Shown here one piece after another: positions 42,225-51,194 of a stretch of DNA of 64,000 nucleotides; position 1 is the first letter of the stretch, and the number at the start of each line of letters is the position of its first letter. Source of the stretch: Rodentibacter abscessus. Lineage in GTDB: Bacteria > Pseudomonadota > Gammaproteobacteria > Enterobacterales > Pasteurellaceae. The stretch lies in the NCBI RefSeq assembly GCF_047160095.1, contig NZ_AP038785.1, positions 744,001-808,000 on the forward strand, read 5' to 3'. A program made the position numbers and the translations under genes. A model generated the notes under the pieces. That model made no database searches. It was given only the letters and a program-made list of their open reading frames with translations, and was not told the DNA's origin.

Positions 42225-43574
42225 ATGTCGAATATTTATTTTGTTAACCCCAAAGGCAGTATGGATCAGCTCTCTCATCTTGAAGTGGAACAATTAACCC
42301 AAACGGCACGATCCGATTTATATCAGCTTTATCGAAATTGTTCTCTTGCCGTACTTAATTCCGGTGCGGTAACCGATGATAGCCGTGCGCTTCTCCAACA
42401 ATATTCGGATTTTGAAATTCGTCTTATAGCCCGTGAACGTGGCGTAAGTCTTGAACTGCATAATCCGCCGGAAAGTGCTTTTGTGGATGATAAAATGATT
42501 TTGAATATTCAGTATCATTTGTTTGCCGTGTTGCGTGATATTTTATTTCTGAATACTTCACCCCTCTCTACACAAGAAAGTAAACAAATCACCAATCAGG
42601 TTTTCTCCATTTTACGCAATGCAAAAGCACTTATTGTAGGTGAACATCCTAATCTTGTGGTGTGCTGGGGGGGACACTCCATTAATGAAACGGAATATCA
42701 ATATTGCCGTAAAGTCGGTCAAGAATTGGGTTTGCGTGAGATGAATATCATCACCGGTTGCGGCACGGGCGTGATGGAAGCTCCAATGAAAGGAGCGGCG
42801 ATTGGTCATGCTAATCAACGCTATAAAAACAGTCGTTTTGTGGGGATTACCGAACCTTCAATTATCGCCTCCGAGCCACCGAATCCGATTGTCAATGAGC
42901 TGATTATTATGCCTGATATTGAAAAACGCCTTGAAGCCTTTGTGCGAATGGGGCATGGCATTTTAATTTTCCCGGGTGGACCGGGAACCTTTGAAGAATT
43001 ACTTTATGTTTTGGGCGTAAAACTCAATCCGGAAAATAAAGCACAACATTTACCAGTGATTTTGACCGGCCCGAAAGAAAGTGCAGATTATTTTGCAACT
43101 ATCGATCGTTTTATCGGTGATATATTAGGAGAAGAGGTACAGAAGCTCTACACCATTGTGATTGATGATGCGGTTAGCGTTGCTCGACATATGAAAAAAG
43201 CGATGAAAGAAGTTAAAATCCAACGCTGCCAAACCAATGATTCTTACGGATTTAATTGGTCATTAAAAATTGATCCGCGCTTTCAACATCCTTTTGAACC
43301 TACTCACGAAAATATGGCAAATTTAGCATTGCATTTTGAGCAATCAAAGATGGAGCTAACGGCAAATCTTCGCAGAGTCTTTTCAGGCATTGTTGCGGGT
43401 AACATTAAACCTAAAACGCAAGATGAGATTATCCGATTAGGAAAATTTAAGCTGAAAGGCGACCGCACTTTAATGGAAAAAGTCGATACGGTCTTGAAAG
43501 ATTTCATTACACAGCATCGAATGAAATTACCCACGGGGAAAGCCTACGAGCCTTGTTATGAAATTGTGAAGTAA
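42225..43574 (+). CDS. ppnN: PpnN, nucleotide 5'-monophosphate nucleosidase (LOG family)
   Basis: The chosen start is ATG 42225, which follows TGAGGATT; an ATG at 42213 overlapping the queF stop is possible but badly placed for the Shine-Dalgarno. The 449-residue protein follows E. coli PpnN (YgdH): LNSGAVTDDSRALLQ, GHSINETEYQYCRKVG, then the LOG motifs TGCGTGVMEAPMKGAA and FPGGPGTFEELLY near residue 250. It cleaves purine nucleotides to base and ribose 5-phosphate and is stimulated by (p)ppGpp in E. coli. FERMLPTGK-like C-terminal text ends KAYEPCYEIVK, as in the family. Confidence 0.94.
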   Translation: MSNIYFVNPKGSMDQLSHLEVEQLTQTARSDLYQLYRNCSLAVLNSGAVTDDSRALLQQYSDFEIRLIARERGVSLELHNPPESAFVDDKMILNIQYHLFAVLRDILFLNTSPLSTQESKQITNQVFSILRNAKALIVGEHPNLVVCWGGHSINETEYQYCRKVGQELGLREMNIITGCGTGVMEAPMKGAAIGHANQRYKNSRFVGITEPSIIASEPPNPIVNELIIMPDIEKRLEAFVRMGHGILIFPGGPGTFEELLYVLGVKLNPENKAQHLPVILTGPKESADYFATIDRFIGDILGEEVQKLYTIVIDDAVSVARHMKKAMKEVKIQRCQTNDSYGFNWSLKIDPRFQHPFEPTHENMANLALHFEQSKMELTANLRRVFSGIVAGNIKPKTQDEIIRLGKFKLKGDRTLMEKVDTVLKDFITQHRMKLPTGKAYEPCYEIVK

Positions 43575-43592
43575 ACATTGATATACTCCAGC

Positions 43593-43622
43593 GGTAGGGA
43601 CGCCAAGCATGGTTTCCCTACC
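43593..43622. terminator. Hairpin between ppnN and tyrA, probable terminator
   Basis: GGTAGGGA and TCCCTACC form an 8-bp stem across 14 bases. It lies between two convergent genes. The T run after it is poor (CTTATT), so its strength is uncertain. Confidence 0.5.
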
Positions 43623-43673
43623 CTTATTCGAAATATAGCCTATTGAATAATATCGTTATCCTATGAATTGATA

Positions 43674-44798
43674 CTACCCTTGCTTCAAATCATGTGCTTG
43701 TTGAAGTAATTGACGGCTTTCTTGTAAGAATTGTTCGGAATACTCACCAAACCATTCCCGTACTTCATGGAACGTATCAATAAAGCCTTGACGATCGCCG
43801 TTTTCAAAGAATTTCAACGCATCATCATAGGTTTGTTTAAGACTTTCAATTACCTCTAAATTCTCCGTTTTATCAAAAATAATATCGGCGTAAAGTTCAG
43901 CATCTTGAGCGAATAAACGACCGATCATTGCAAGTTCTAAACGATAAATTGGTGAAGATAACGCAAGTAAATGACGGAGATTAACCGGCTGTTTTGAAAG
44001 GTGTAAACCATTGGCAAAAGTAGAAAAATGGCGTAGCGCTTGAACATAGGTCATATTATGATCGTGTTCGGCTGCATCGGTTTCATAGATTTTTGCTCCC
44101 CAAATTTGAATTTGTTCCAGTAGCCATTCGCAATCTTCAGGAAAACGTCCATTACAACGTACTACAACTTGTTTTGCCATACTGGTGATATCCGGTCCAA
44201 ACATTGGATGCAACCCAACTACCGCCCCCTCATGCACTTCTAACATTTTCGCAAGCGGTTCACGTTTTACTGAGGTTAAATCCGCAAGCAACATATTTTT
44301 AGTGAGATGCGGTTTTAAGCGTTCAATGACTTCTAAAGTATTGGCGATAGGTACTGAAACAATTACCGCATCCGCATTAGCAAGAATACGATCGGCAACA
44401 TCCCAATCATCACGATCTAAAATAGAAATCGGATAACCTGAAGCACGCAAATAGCGGGCAAATAATGCTCCTAGCTTACCATTCCCTCCAACAATGACAA
44501 TTTTTTGAATTTCGGGGTTAACTGTTTTAAAGCCGAATTGATTTTCGTTGGTATAGGATTCGCGCATAAAACGGCGTAATACATCTTCGATAAGATCCGG
44601 CGAAATACCGGCTTTTTCCGCCTCTAAACGACGGGCTTGTAGCATTGCCATTTCTCGCTCGGGAGCATAAATGGGAAGACCTTGTTGATGTTTGACTTTA
44701 CCGACTTGAGAGACTAACTCAAGACGTTTGGCAAAAAGTTGGATGAGTTCGCGATCAAGCGAATCAATATTGGTACGTAAATCGTTAAGTGCTTCCAT
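43674..44798 (-). CDS. tyrA: TyrA, chorismate mutase / prephenate dehydrogenase
   Basis: The 374-residue bifunctional protein has an N-terminal AroQ chorismate mutase (about 1-90), with LRTNIDSLDRELIQLFAKRL and KVKHQQGLPIYAPEREMAML. The NAD-binding prephenate dehydrogenase (about 98-374) has IVIVGGNGKLGALFARYL and VGLHPMFGPD. Length and order match E. coli TyrA. It makes 4-hydroxyphenylpyruvate for tyrosine. Two TyrR-type boxes lie immediately upstream, one ending only 8 bp from the start codon. The Shine-Dalgarno (AGGTGG) lies in that gap. It is a single-gene unit, without the aroF partner of E. coli. Confidence 0.96.
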   Translation of the reverse strand: MEALNDLRTNIDSLDRELIQLFAKRLELVSQVGKVKHQQGLPIYAPEREMAMLQARRLEAEKAGISPDLIEDVLRRFMRESYTNENQFGFKTVNPEIQKIVIVGGNGKLGALFARYLRASGYPISILDRDDWDVADRILANADAVIVSVPIANTLEVIERLKPHLTKNMLLADLTSVKREPLAKMLEVHEGAVVGLHPMFGPDITSMAKQVVVRCNGRFPEDCEWLLEQIQIWGAKIYETDAAEHDHNMTYVQALRHFSTFANGLHLSKQPVNLRHLLALSSPIYRLELAMIGRLFAQDAELYADIIFDKTENLEVIESLKQTYDDALKFFENGDRQGFIDTFHEVREWFGEYSEQFLQESRQLLQQAHDLKQG

Positions 44799-44806
44799 AA
44801 TCCACC

Positions 44807-44847
44807 TGTAATTATTTTTTTACATTAATTGTAATAATTTAATTACA
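44807..44847. promoter_or_regulatory. Two tandem TyrR boxes before tyrA
   Basis: TGTAATTATTTTTTTACA (44807-44824) and TGTAATAATTTAATTACA (44830-44847) both fit the TyrR pattern TGTAAA-N6-TTTACA, with one and two base changes respectively. The centres are 23 bp apart, about two helical turns. The first box adjoins the tyrA Shine-Dalgarno, so bound TyrR would block transcription. Confidence 0.72.
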
Positions 44848-44885
44848 GGTGAGATTACTGGAATTTTTATTGAAAGGCAAATAAT

Positions 44886-45806
44886 TTATGCAGGTTGTGT
44901 GACTAAACGCTGTGGGCGGATAATGCAACCGTCAATCAATGCCACACCAAGGAATAAATTCTCATCAGAAAATAACCGCACTTGACCTGTTAATCGCCGT
45001 TCATTATCAAATTTCACCCGCTGACCAAAACCAATAGCCCTACTCTGCTGTGCGTTGAGATATAAGGCGGGTAATTTGCTAACAGCGGTGTCAATCGGTA
45101 ATAAATGACGATCAAGTTGTGTTAAATCTTGTTGCTCAGCAAGTTTTTGTAATTTATCCCAAGTCATCATATTTTCAGAAGGATAATCCGAAACTGCCGT
45201 ACGGCGTAACATTATTACGTGCGCACCGCAACCTAATGCTTCGCCCAAATCATCTACCAATGTTCGAATATAAGTGCCTTTTGAACAATGTACTTCCAGT
45301 GTAAGATAAGGAGCCTTGTATTCAATAAATTTAAGCTCAAAAATAGTAATCGGACGGGCTTCACGTTCTACCACAATACCTTGACGGGCATATTCATAAA
45401 GCGGTTTACCTTTGTGTTTTAAAGCAGAAAACATCGTTGGAACTTGGAAAATATCACCGCGAAATCGATCAAGTGCGGTCAAAATTTGTGAAGTTTCTAC
45501 ATTGACCTCACGGATTTCGACTACTTGCCCTTCAGAATCCGAAGTATCGGTTCGTTCACCTAATTTTGCTGTGACGAGATAACGTTTATCTGCGTCTAAT
45601 AAAAATTGAGAAAATTTTGTCGCTTCGCCTAAACAAATCGGCAACATTCCCGTTGCAAGCGGATCCAGTGCACCGGTATGTCCGGCTTTATTGGCTTGAA
45701 ATAGGCGTTTCACCTTTTGCATAATATCGTTGGAAGACATACCTTGCGGCTTATCCAATAAAAACACGCCGTCAATATCACGTCCACGTTTACGCGGTCT
45801 CGACAT
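44886..45806 (-). CDS. truB: TruB, tRNA pseudouridine-55 synthase
   Basis: The 306-residue protein opens GVFLLDKPQGMSSNDIMQKV and holds the catalytic aspartate in GHTGALDPLATGMLPICLG near residue 47. RYLVTAKLGERTDTSDSEG and KGTYIRTLVDDLGEALG are further TruB motifs. A PUA-like C-terminal end (about 245-306) binds the acceptor region. It makes pseudouridine 55 in the T loop of tRNAs. The start overlaps the rbfA stop by one base (TAATG), so the two are coupled, as in E. coli. Confidence 0.96.
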   Translation of the reverse strand: MSRPRKRGRDIDGVFLLDKPQGMSSNDIMQKVKRLFQANKAGHTGALDPLATGMLPICLGEATKFSQFLLDADKRYLVTAKLGERTDTSDSEGQVVEIREVNVETSQILTALDRFRGDIFQVPTMFSALKHKGKPLYEYARQGIVVEREARPITIFELKFIEYKAPYLTLEVHCSKGTYIRTLVDDLGEALGCGAHVIMLRRTAVSDYPSENMMTWDKLQKLAEQQDLTQLDRHLLPIDTAVSKLPALYLNAQQSRAIGFGQRVKFDNERRLTGQVRLFSDENLFLGVALIDGCIIRPQRLVTQPA

Positions 45807-46192
45807 TATTCGCCGTCCTCAACGTGTTTGCGTTCATCTTCACGCACAACATTTGTCACTAAATTTGACATTCTCATTCCTTCTACCAAGGATTGATCGT
45901 AGATAAAACGAATTTCAGGCACAATACGTAAACGCATTGCTTTACCCAATAATGTGCGAATATAAGGCGCGGCTTTTTCCAAACCTTTCATTCCCTGTGC
46001 GATAGCCGCTTCATTATGATCGAAAAGGAAAGTAACGAAAATTTTGGCGTAAGCCAAATCGCTTGATACTTCAACATCCGACACCGTTACCATTCCAATA
46101 CGCGGATCTTTTACTTCACGTTGTAAAATTACCGCGATTTCTTTTTGAATTTCTTGTGCAACACGATCGCTACGTTTAAATTCTCTTGCCAT
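45806..46192 (-). CDS. rbfA: RbfA, 30S ribosome-binding factor
   Basis: The start is the ATG at 46192 (MAREFKRSDRVAQEIQ), after GGAG-like AGAAAAA sequence; the longer frame to 46216 adds residues not found in the family. The 128-residue KH-type protein has EVKDPRIGMVTVSDVEVSSD and LRIVPEIRFIYDQSLVEG, the family core. It helps mature the 5' end of 16S rRNA, notably in the cold. An AT-rich gap of 355 bp separates it from infB, together with a terminator, so in this strain rbfA-truB looks like its own unit. Confidence 0.94.
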   Translation of the reverse strand: MAREFKRSDRVAQEIQKEIAVILQREVKDPRIGMVTVSDVEVSSDLAYAKIFVTFLFDHNEAAIAQGMKGLEKAAPYIRTLLGKAMRLRIVPEIRFIYDQSLVEGMRMSNLVTNVVREDERKHVEDGE

Positions 46193-46547
46193 TTTTTCTC
46201 CAAAAATAAAGGGCAAAAATGCCCAAAAACTCGGAGATTATATACTAAATCCCCTTAATTGCCTAATTGTCCATATCTTTAAGAATATTCTTTTTTCATC
46301 AAAAAATAAGTTTAATTTAAGATATTATCTTAAATTAGATTTAGAACTTAAAGATAAGTAAAGAAAAATCTTTAATTGTTTAATGCATAATCTATATATT
46401 TTATATGCAGATTGTTATTTGAGTTAGTTCTTTTAGAGGGATAGTTTTATATCTCCTCATACACAAAAGTATAATTATGAATAAAAAACGGTCAGCCTTT
46501 CTTCAATTCAAAAATTTCCGAAAAACTGACCGCTCTTTTGTCACTAA
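46193..46547. other. AT-rich gap between infB and rbfA, with a perfect 25-bp palindrome
   Basis: No gene is seen in this stretch. It holds a perfect inverted repeat TAATTTAAGATA-t-TATCTTAAATTA (46313-46337). Related AT-rich words flank it (ATCTTTAAGAAT near 46276, CTTAAAGAT near 46347). The infB terminator occupies its right end. It probably contains the rbfA-truB promoter; the palindrome may be an operator or a hairpin in the leader. Confidence 0.6.
46483..46532 (-). terminator. Probable intrinsic terminator of infB
   Basis: On the minus strand CGGTCAG pairs with CTGACCG across about 30 bases of which some also pair, and TTTTTT follows. It begins 15 bp after the infB stop codon. Confidence 0.65.
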
Positions 46548-49061
46548 TTAGATAGAACGTTTTACTTCAACCACTTCAAAGACTTCGATTTGATCGCCGA
46601 CTTTTACATCGTTGTAGTTTTTCACGCCGATGCCGCATTCCATATTGCTGCGCACTTCGGAAACGTCATCTTTGAAACGGCGTAGAGATTCAAGTTCACC
46701 TTCAAAGATAACGACGTTATCACGTAATACACGGATTGGATTGTTACGTTTTACAATACCTTCCGTTACCATACAACCTGCGATAGCACCGAATTTCGGA
46801 TGGCGGAATACATCACGCACTTCAGCTAAGCCGATAATTTCTTGTTTGAATTCAGGCTCAAGCATACCGCTCATTGCCGCTTTGATTTCATTCAACAATT
46901 CATAGATGATCGAGTAGTAACGTAAATCAATGTTTTCCGTTTCGATTACGCGACGCGCTGAAGCATCCGCACGGACGTTAAAGCCTACGATGATCGCATT
47001 GGAAGCTGCTGCTAGGGTTGCATCCGTTTCTGTGATACCACCAACACCGGAGCCCACAACTTTCACTTTTACTTCGTCTGTTGAAAGTTCATTTAGAGCC
47101 TGAACAATCGCTTCCACAGAGCCTTGAACGTCCGCTTTTACGATGACATTCAATTCTGCTACATCACCTTCCGCCATATTGCTGAACATATTTTCAAGTT
47201 TCGCTTTTTGCTGACGGGCAAGTTTCACTTCGCGGAATTTACCTTGACGATACAACGCTACTTCACGGGCTTTTTTCTCGTCACGTACAACGGTTGCTTC
47301 ATCACCGGCTGCCGGCACTCCGGAAAGCCCTAACACTTCCACCGGAATGGATGGACCGGCTTCTTCGATTTCTTTACCGTTTTCATCACGCATTGCACGT
47401 ACACGACCGTATTCAAAACCACAAAGTACAATATCACCTTTGCGTAATGTGCCGGATTGAACCAAGATTGTGGCAACAGGGCCGCGACCTTTATCAAGAT
47501 AAGATTCGATCACAACGCCGCTTGCCATACCGTCCTTAACTGCCGTCAATTCAAGAACTTCCGATTGAAGTAAGATGGCATCTAATAATTCGTCGATTCC
47601 AAGACCTTTTTTCGCAGAAACCGGCACGAATTGTACATCACCACCGAATTTTTCCGAAATCACTTCGTGTTGAAGTAATTCTTGTTCTACACGATCAGGA
47701 TTGGCTTCCGGCTTATCAATTTTATTCACGGCAACCACTAAAGGCGCACCCGCCGCCTTGGCGTGTTGAATGGCTTCAATGGTTTGTGGCATCACACCAT
47801 CATCTGCTGCAACGACAAGTACCACGATATCTGTTGCTTTCGCACCACGTGCACGCATAGAAGTAAATGCCGCATGTCCCGGAGTATCTAAGAAGGTGAT
47901 CATTTTTCCGTCATCCATTTCTACATGGTACGCACCAATGTGCTGGGTAATTCCCCCTGCTTCACCTGCCGCCACTTTTGCTTTACGAATGTAGTCAAGC
48001 AAGGAGGTTTTACCGTGGTCAACGTGTCCCATAATCGTTACAACCGGCGCACGTGTTACTTTTTCTGCATTCACATCGCGATCACCCAATACCGCTTCTT
48101 CAAGTTCGTTTTCATTGCGAAGGATAACTTTATGACCAAATTCTTCCGCCACTAACTGTGCGGTTTCTTGATCAAGTACTTGGTTAATGGTTACCATTTC
48201 GCCCATTTTCATCATCATTTTGATGATTTCTGTCGCTTTGATTGCCATCTTATTTGAAAGCTCGGCAACAGTAATGGTTTCGCCAATGACAACATCCGCT
48301 TTTACGACTTGCACAGGTTTGGTAAAGGCTTGTTGTAATGTGCCGCCTTTCTTGCCATTTTTACCCTTAGTTAATTTTTTGCGGTTAGATTCACGTTCAT
48401 TTCTGGTGTTTTTACTATTTTCGTCATCACGTCCTTTTTTCGATTTTGCAACCTTATTTTTACCGCGACCACGATTTTCATTACGGCGATTTTCTTCATC
48501 TTCCGCTTCAAGCGCATATTTTGAACTTAAGTTGTAATCCGTATAATCTTCAGAAGAAGACTCATTACTTACATTGTCGTCTTCTGCATAACGTTTCACT
48601 TCTTCCGCTGCTTTACGTGCTTGTTCTTCCGCTTTTTGGCGTGCTAATTCATCTGCTTTACGGCGAAGCTCCGCTTCTTCCGCTTTGCGTTTTTCTTTTT
48701 CAACATCAACAGATTTAGGCTTAGAATTGACCGCACTTTGAGCCGGTTTTTCCGCAGCCTTAGCCTTTTCTACCTCGGCTTTTTCCGCTGCAATTTTTGC
48801 TTCCTCGGCGCGGGCTTTATCTTCAGCCGCTTTCTTTTCTGCCGCTTGTTTTGCTTCGGCTTCTTGCTGTGCTTTTAATTTTGCCGCTTCTTCCGCTTTT
48901 TGTGCTTGATCTGTTTTTACAGTACGTTTTTTACGCACTTCAACTTGAACGGTTTTGCTTTTTCCTGCCGTCGTTGTCGCACTTACCGTTGTTTTGGTTC
49001 TACGTTGAATACTTAGTTTCTTCGGCGCTTCCGCATCCGCTTTTTTTACTTCATCAGTCAT
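46548..49061 (-). CDS. infB: Translation initiation factor IF-2
   Basis: The 837-residue GTPase has an IF2 N-terminal region and then a long Ala/Glu/Lys-rich charged linker (about 50-160 and 190-240), with EAEAKQAAEKKAAEDKARAE-type repeats. The G domain (about 335-505) shows GHVDHGKTSLLDYIRKAKVA, LDTPGHAAFTSMRARG and VAVNKIDKP. Domains II-IV follow, with the C-terminal fMet-tRNA-binding domain. It places initiator tRNA on the 30S subunit. It follows nusA by 12 bp in the rimP-nusA-infB order. The linker is shorter than in E. coli, and an uptake signal lies within it. Confidence 0.97.
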   Translation of the reverse strand: MTDEVKKADAEAPKKLSIQRRTKTTVSATTTAGKSKTVQVEVRKKRTVKTDQAQKAEEAAKLKAQQEAEAKQAAEKKAAEDKARAEEAKIAAEKAEVEKAKAAEKPAQSAVNSKPKSVDVEKEKRKAEEAELRRKADELARQKAEEQARKAAEEVKRYAEDDNVSNESSSEDYTDYNLSSKYALEAEDEENRRNENRGRGKNKVAKSKKGRDDENSKNTRNERESNRKKLTKGKNGKKGGTLQQAFTKPVQVVKADVVIGETITVAELSNKMAIKATEIIKMMMKMGEMVTINQVLDQETAQLVAEEFGHKVILRNENELEEAVLGDRDVNAEKVTRAPVVTIMGHVDHGKTSLLDYIRKAKVAAGEAGGITQHIGAYHVEMDDGKMITFLDTPGHAAFTSMRARGAKATDIVVLVVAADDGVMPQTIEAIQHAKAAGAPLVVAVNKIDKPEANPDRVEQELLQHEVISEKFGGDVQFVPVSAKKGLGIDELLDAILLQSEVLELTAVKDGMASGVVIESYLDKGRGPVATILVQSGTLRKGDIVLCGFEYGRVRAMRDENGKEIEEAGPSIPVEVLGLSGVPAAGDEATVVRDEKKAREVALYRQGKFREVKLARQQKAKLENMFSNMAEGDVAELNVIVKADVQGSVEAIVQALNELSTDEVKVKVVGSGVGGITETDATLAAASNAIIVGFNVRADASARRVIETENIDLRYYSIIYELLNEIKAAMSGMLEPEFKQEIIGLAEVRDVFRHPKFGAIAGCMVTEGIVKRNNPIRVLRDNVVIFEGELESLRRFKDDVSEVRSNMECGIGVKNYNDVKVGDQIEVFEVVEVKRSI

Positions 49062-49073
49062 TATAAATTCTCC

Positions 49074-50561
49074 TTATTCTTCGCCAAACCAACAGATATT
49101 ACGTGCTGTCATAATTAAATCGGCGGCTTGTTCCGCAGTTAATTCTTCAATATCCGCTAAATCATCAACGCCTTGCTCTGCGAGTTCTTCAAGTGTCGTG
49201 ATTTGTTTTTCCGCCAATTTGAATGCTACGTGGCGGTTCATGCCTTCTAAATTTAATAAACGATCTTCAATATTCGCTTTTCTTAATGCTTCTTCTTCCG
49301 CAACCGCTGCTGCTGTAATCGCATTTTTCGCACGGGTTTGAAGTTCTTCCACTAAATCTTCGTCTTCTAACCCATCAATTGCCGTTAATTCGCTCACAGA
49401 CACATAAGCGATTTCCTCTAGATTGGTAAAGCCTTCCTCCACGAGAATTTGTGCAAATTCTTCATCAAGCTCTAATGCATTCATAAATAAGTTCAAGACC
49501 TTATTATCTTCTTCTTGATGTTTCGCATTAAGATCTTCTGTGGTCATCACATTTAACGCCCAGCCGGTTAATTGTGTCGCTAAACGAACGTTTTGACCGT
49601 TACGACCAATCGCCTGTGCAAGATTTGATGCATCTACTGCAATATCCATTGAGTGGTTATCTTCATCAACGATGATTGAGCTCACATCTGCCGGTGCCAT
49701 GGCATTAATGACAAATTGTGCCGGGTTATCATCCCAAAGTACGATATCAACGCGCTCACCGCCGAGTTCATTGGTAATCGCTTGAACACGGGCACCGCGC
49801 ATTCCCACACAGGCGCCGACAGGATCAATACGTTTATCATTAGATTTGACGGCAATTTTCGCACGAGAACCCGGATCACGTGCGGCCCCTCTAATTTCGA
49901 TCATTTCTTCACCGATTTCTGGTACTTCAATACGGAATAATTCGATTAGCATTTCAGGTTTTGCACGGGTAATAAATAATTGTGCGGTTTTACTTTCAGG
50001 ATTTACCTTATAAAGTACACCACGCACGCGATCGCCCGGACGGAAATTTTCACGTGGTAGCATATCTTCACGTAAAATAATCGCTTCCGCTTTATTGCCT
50101 AAATCTAAAATAATGTTGTCACGGTTCACTTTTTTCACCGTACCGGTCACAATTTTTCCTTCTTCGGAACGGAATTGCTCAACCACTTTTGCTCGTTCCG
50201 CTTCACGAATTTTAGTGCTGATGACTTGACGAGCCGTTTGCATTGCAATTCGATCAAATGCAATGGATTCAATTTGATCTTCTACATAGTCACCAAGCTG
50301 AATATTCGGATCTTCAAATTGTGCGGCTTCTAAAGTGATTTCCTTTGTCGGTACTTTTACTTCATCAACAACCAACCAACGGCGAAAAGTTTCAAATTCT
50401 CCGTTTTTAGGATTGATTGAAACGCGAATATCCGTTTCATATTCGTATTTTTTCTTTGTTGAAAGTGCAATTGCACTTTCTAATGCTTCAAAAATTTTTT
50501 CACGCGCTAATAGTTTTTCATTAGATACCGCTTCAGCAGCTAACAAGAGTTCTTTGCTCAT
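49074..50561 (-). CDS. nusA: NusA, transcription elongation/termination factor
   Basis: The 495-residue protein has the same length as E. coli NusA. In order it carries an RNA-polymerase-binding domain (about 1-130), S1 (about 135-200, GTVKKVNRDNIILDLGNKAE), KH1 and KH2 (about 205-345, DPVGACVGMRGARVQAI and AIGRNGQNVRLA), and two acidic repeats (about 365-495). It controls pausing, termination and antitermination of rRNA. It lies between rimP and infB; overlap with neighbours is nil, with gaps of 18 and 12 bp. Confidence 0.97.
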   Translation of the reverse strand: MSKELLLAAEAVSNEKLLAREKIFEALESAIALSTKKKYEYETDIRVSINPKNGEFETFRRWLVVDEVKVPTKEITLEAAQFEDPNIQLGDYVEDQIESIAFDRIAMQTARQVISTKIREAERAKVVEQFRSEEGKIVTGTVKKVNRDNIILDLGNKAEAIILREDMLPRENFRPGDRVRGVLYKVNPESKTAQLFITRAKPEMLIELFRIEVPEIGEEMIEIRGAARDPGSRAKIAVKSNDKRIDPVGACVGMRGARVQAITNELGGERVDIVLWDDNPAQFVINAMAPADVSSIIVDEDNHSMDIAVDASNLAQAIGRNGQNVRLATQLTGWALNVMTTEDLNAKHQEEDNKVLNLFMNALELDEEFAQILVEEGFTNLEEIAYVSVSELTAIDGLEDEDLVEELQTRAKNAITAAAVAEEEALRKANIEDRLLNLEGMNRHVAFKLAEKQITTLEELAEQGVDDLADIEELTAEQAADLIMTARNICWFGEE

Positions 50562-50579
50562 TTTTTCCTTTTCTCCTTT

Positions 50580-51035
50580 TTAGAATTTTGCAACAACATT
50601 TGATTTTTGGATGTTACCGAAAACAAATGCTTGTTCTTGATCGTCAACTATTAACGTCAACATATCATTTTCAATACGTTCCAATTTTCCCTGCCATTTA
50701 CGGCGATCCATCACAGGAATACGTAAATGAATAATAATTTCTTGACCGATGTAACGCTCATATTGTGCTAACGTAAATAATGGTCTATCTAACCCCGGAG
50801 ATGACACTTCAAGGTTATATTTATCGGCAATCGGATCTTCAACATCCAAAATTGCACTCACCTGACGGCTGACGTCTGCACAATCGTCAACGGTTACCCC
50901 CCCTTCTTTATCAATAAATAAACGCACAGTCATAAAACGTCCCGTACGTTGACATTCAATGCCCCAAAGTTCACAGCCTAAGTCTTCCACTGTACTTTGT
51001 AGCATTTCTTGCAAATTTTGCTCTAATGTCGCCAA
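50580..51035 (-). CDS. rimP: RimP, 30S ribosome maturation factor (TTG start)
   Basis: The best start is a TTG at 51035, placed 6 bases after GGGAG and giving (M)ATLEQNLQEMLQSTVEDLG, as in H. influenzae RimP; the upstream ATG at 51083 would add residues not found in the family. The 151-residue product has the length of E. coli RimP. CADVSRQVSAILDVED and NLEVSSPGLDRPLF are family motifs. It assists late 30S assembly. It lies between the initiator tRNA and nusA, the order known as metY-rimP-nusA-infB. Confidence 0.93.
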   Translation of the reverse strand: MATLEQNLQEMLQSTVEDLGCELWGIECQRTGRFMTVRLFIDKEGGVTVDDCADVSRQVSAILDVEDPIADKYNLEVSSPGLDRPLFTLAQYERYIGQEIIIHLRIPVMDRRKWQGKLERIENDMLTLIVDDQEQAFVFGNIQKSNVVAKF

Positions 51036-51096
51036 TTTATGCTCCCATTTTGTTATTAGTAGCGGATAAAATCCGACTAACATTGAATTTTAGACG

Positions 51097-51128
51097 TAAA
51101 AAAAGGCTAGGTTCATTGAACCTAAGCC
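51097..51128 (-). terminator. Hairpin with T run after the initiator tRNA
   Basis: On the minus strand GGCTTAGGTTCA pairs with TGAACCTAGCC (one bulge) and is followed by TTTTTTT. It lies between the tRNA and rimP and may act as a partial terminator ahead of rimP. Confidence 0.7.
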
Positions 51129-51156
51129 CAGTTTTTCTAAATTTCTCGTACAAAAA

Positions 51157-51180
51157 AACCCCAATTTTGGGGTTCTTTTT
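51157..51180. terminator. Second hairpin between the initiator tRNA and rimP
   Basis: AACCCCAA-tt-TTGGGGTT is a perfect 8-bp stem. T-rich or A-rich sequence flanks both sides, so it can work in either direction. On the minus strand it is the first terminator after the tRNA. Confidence 0.7.
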
Positions 51181-51194
51181 ACTGAACTTGTTAT

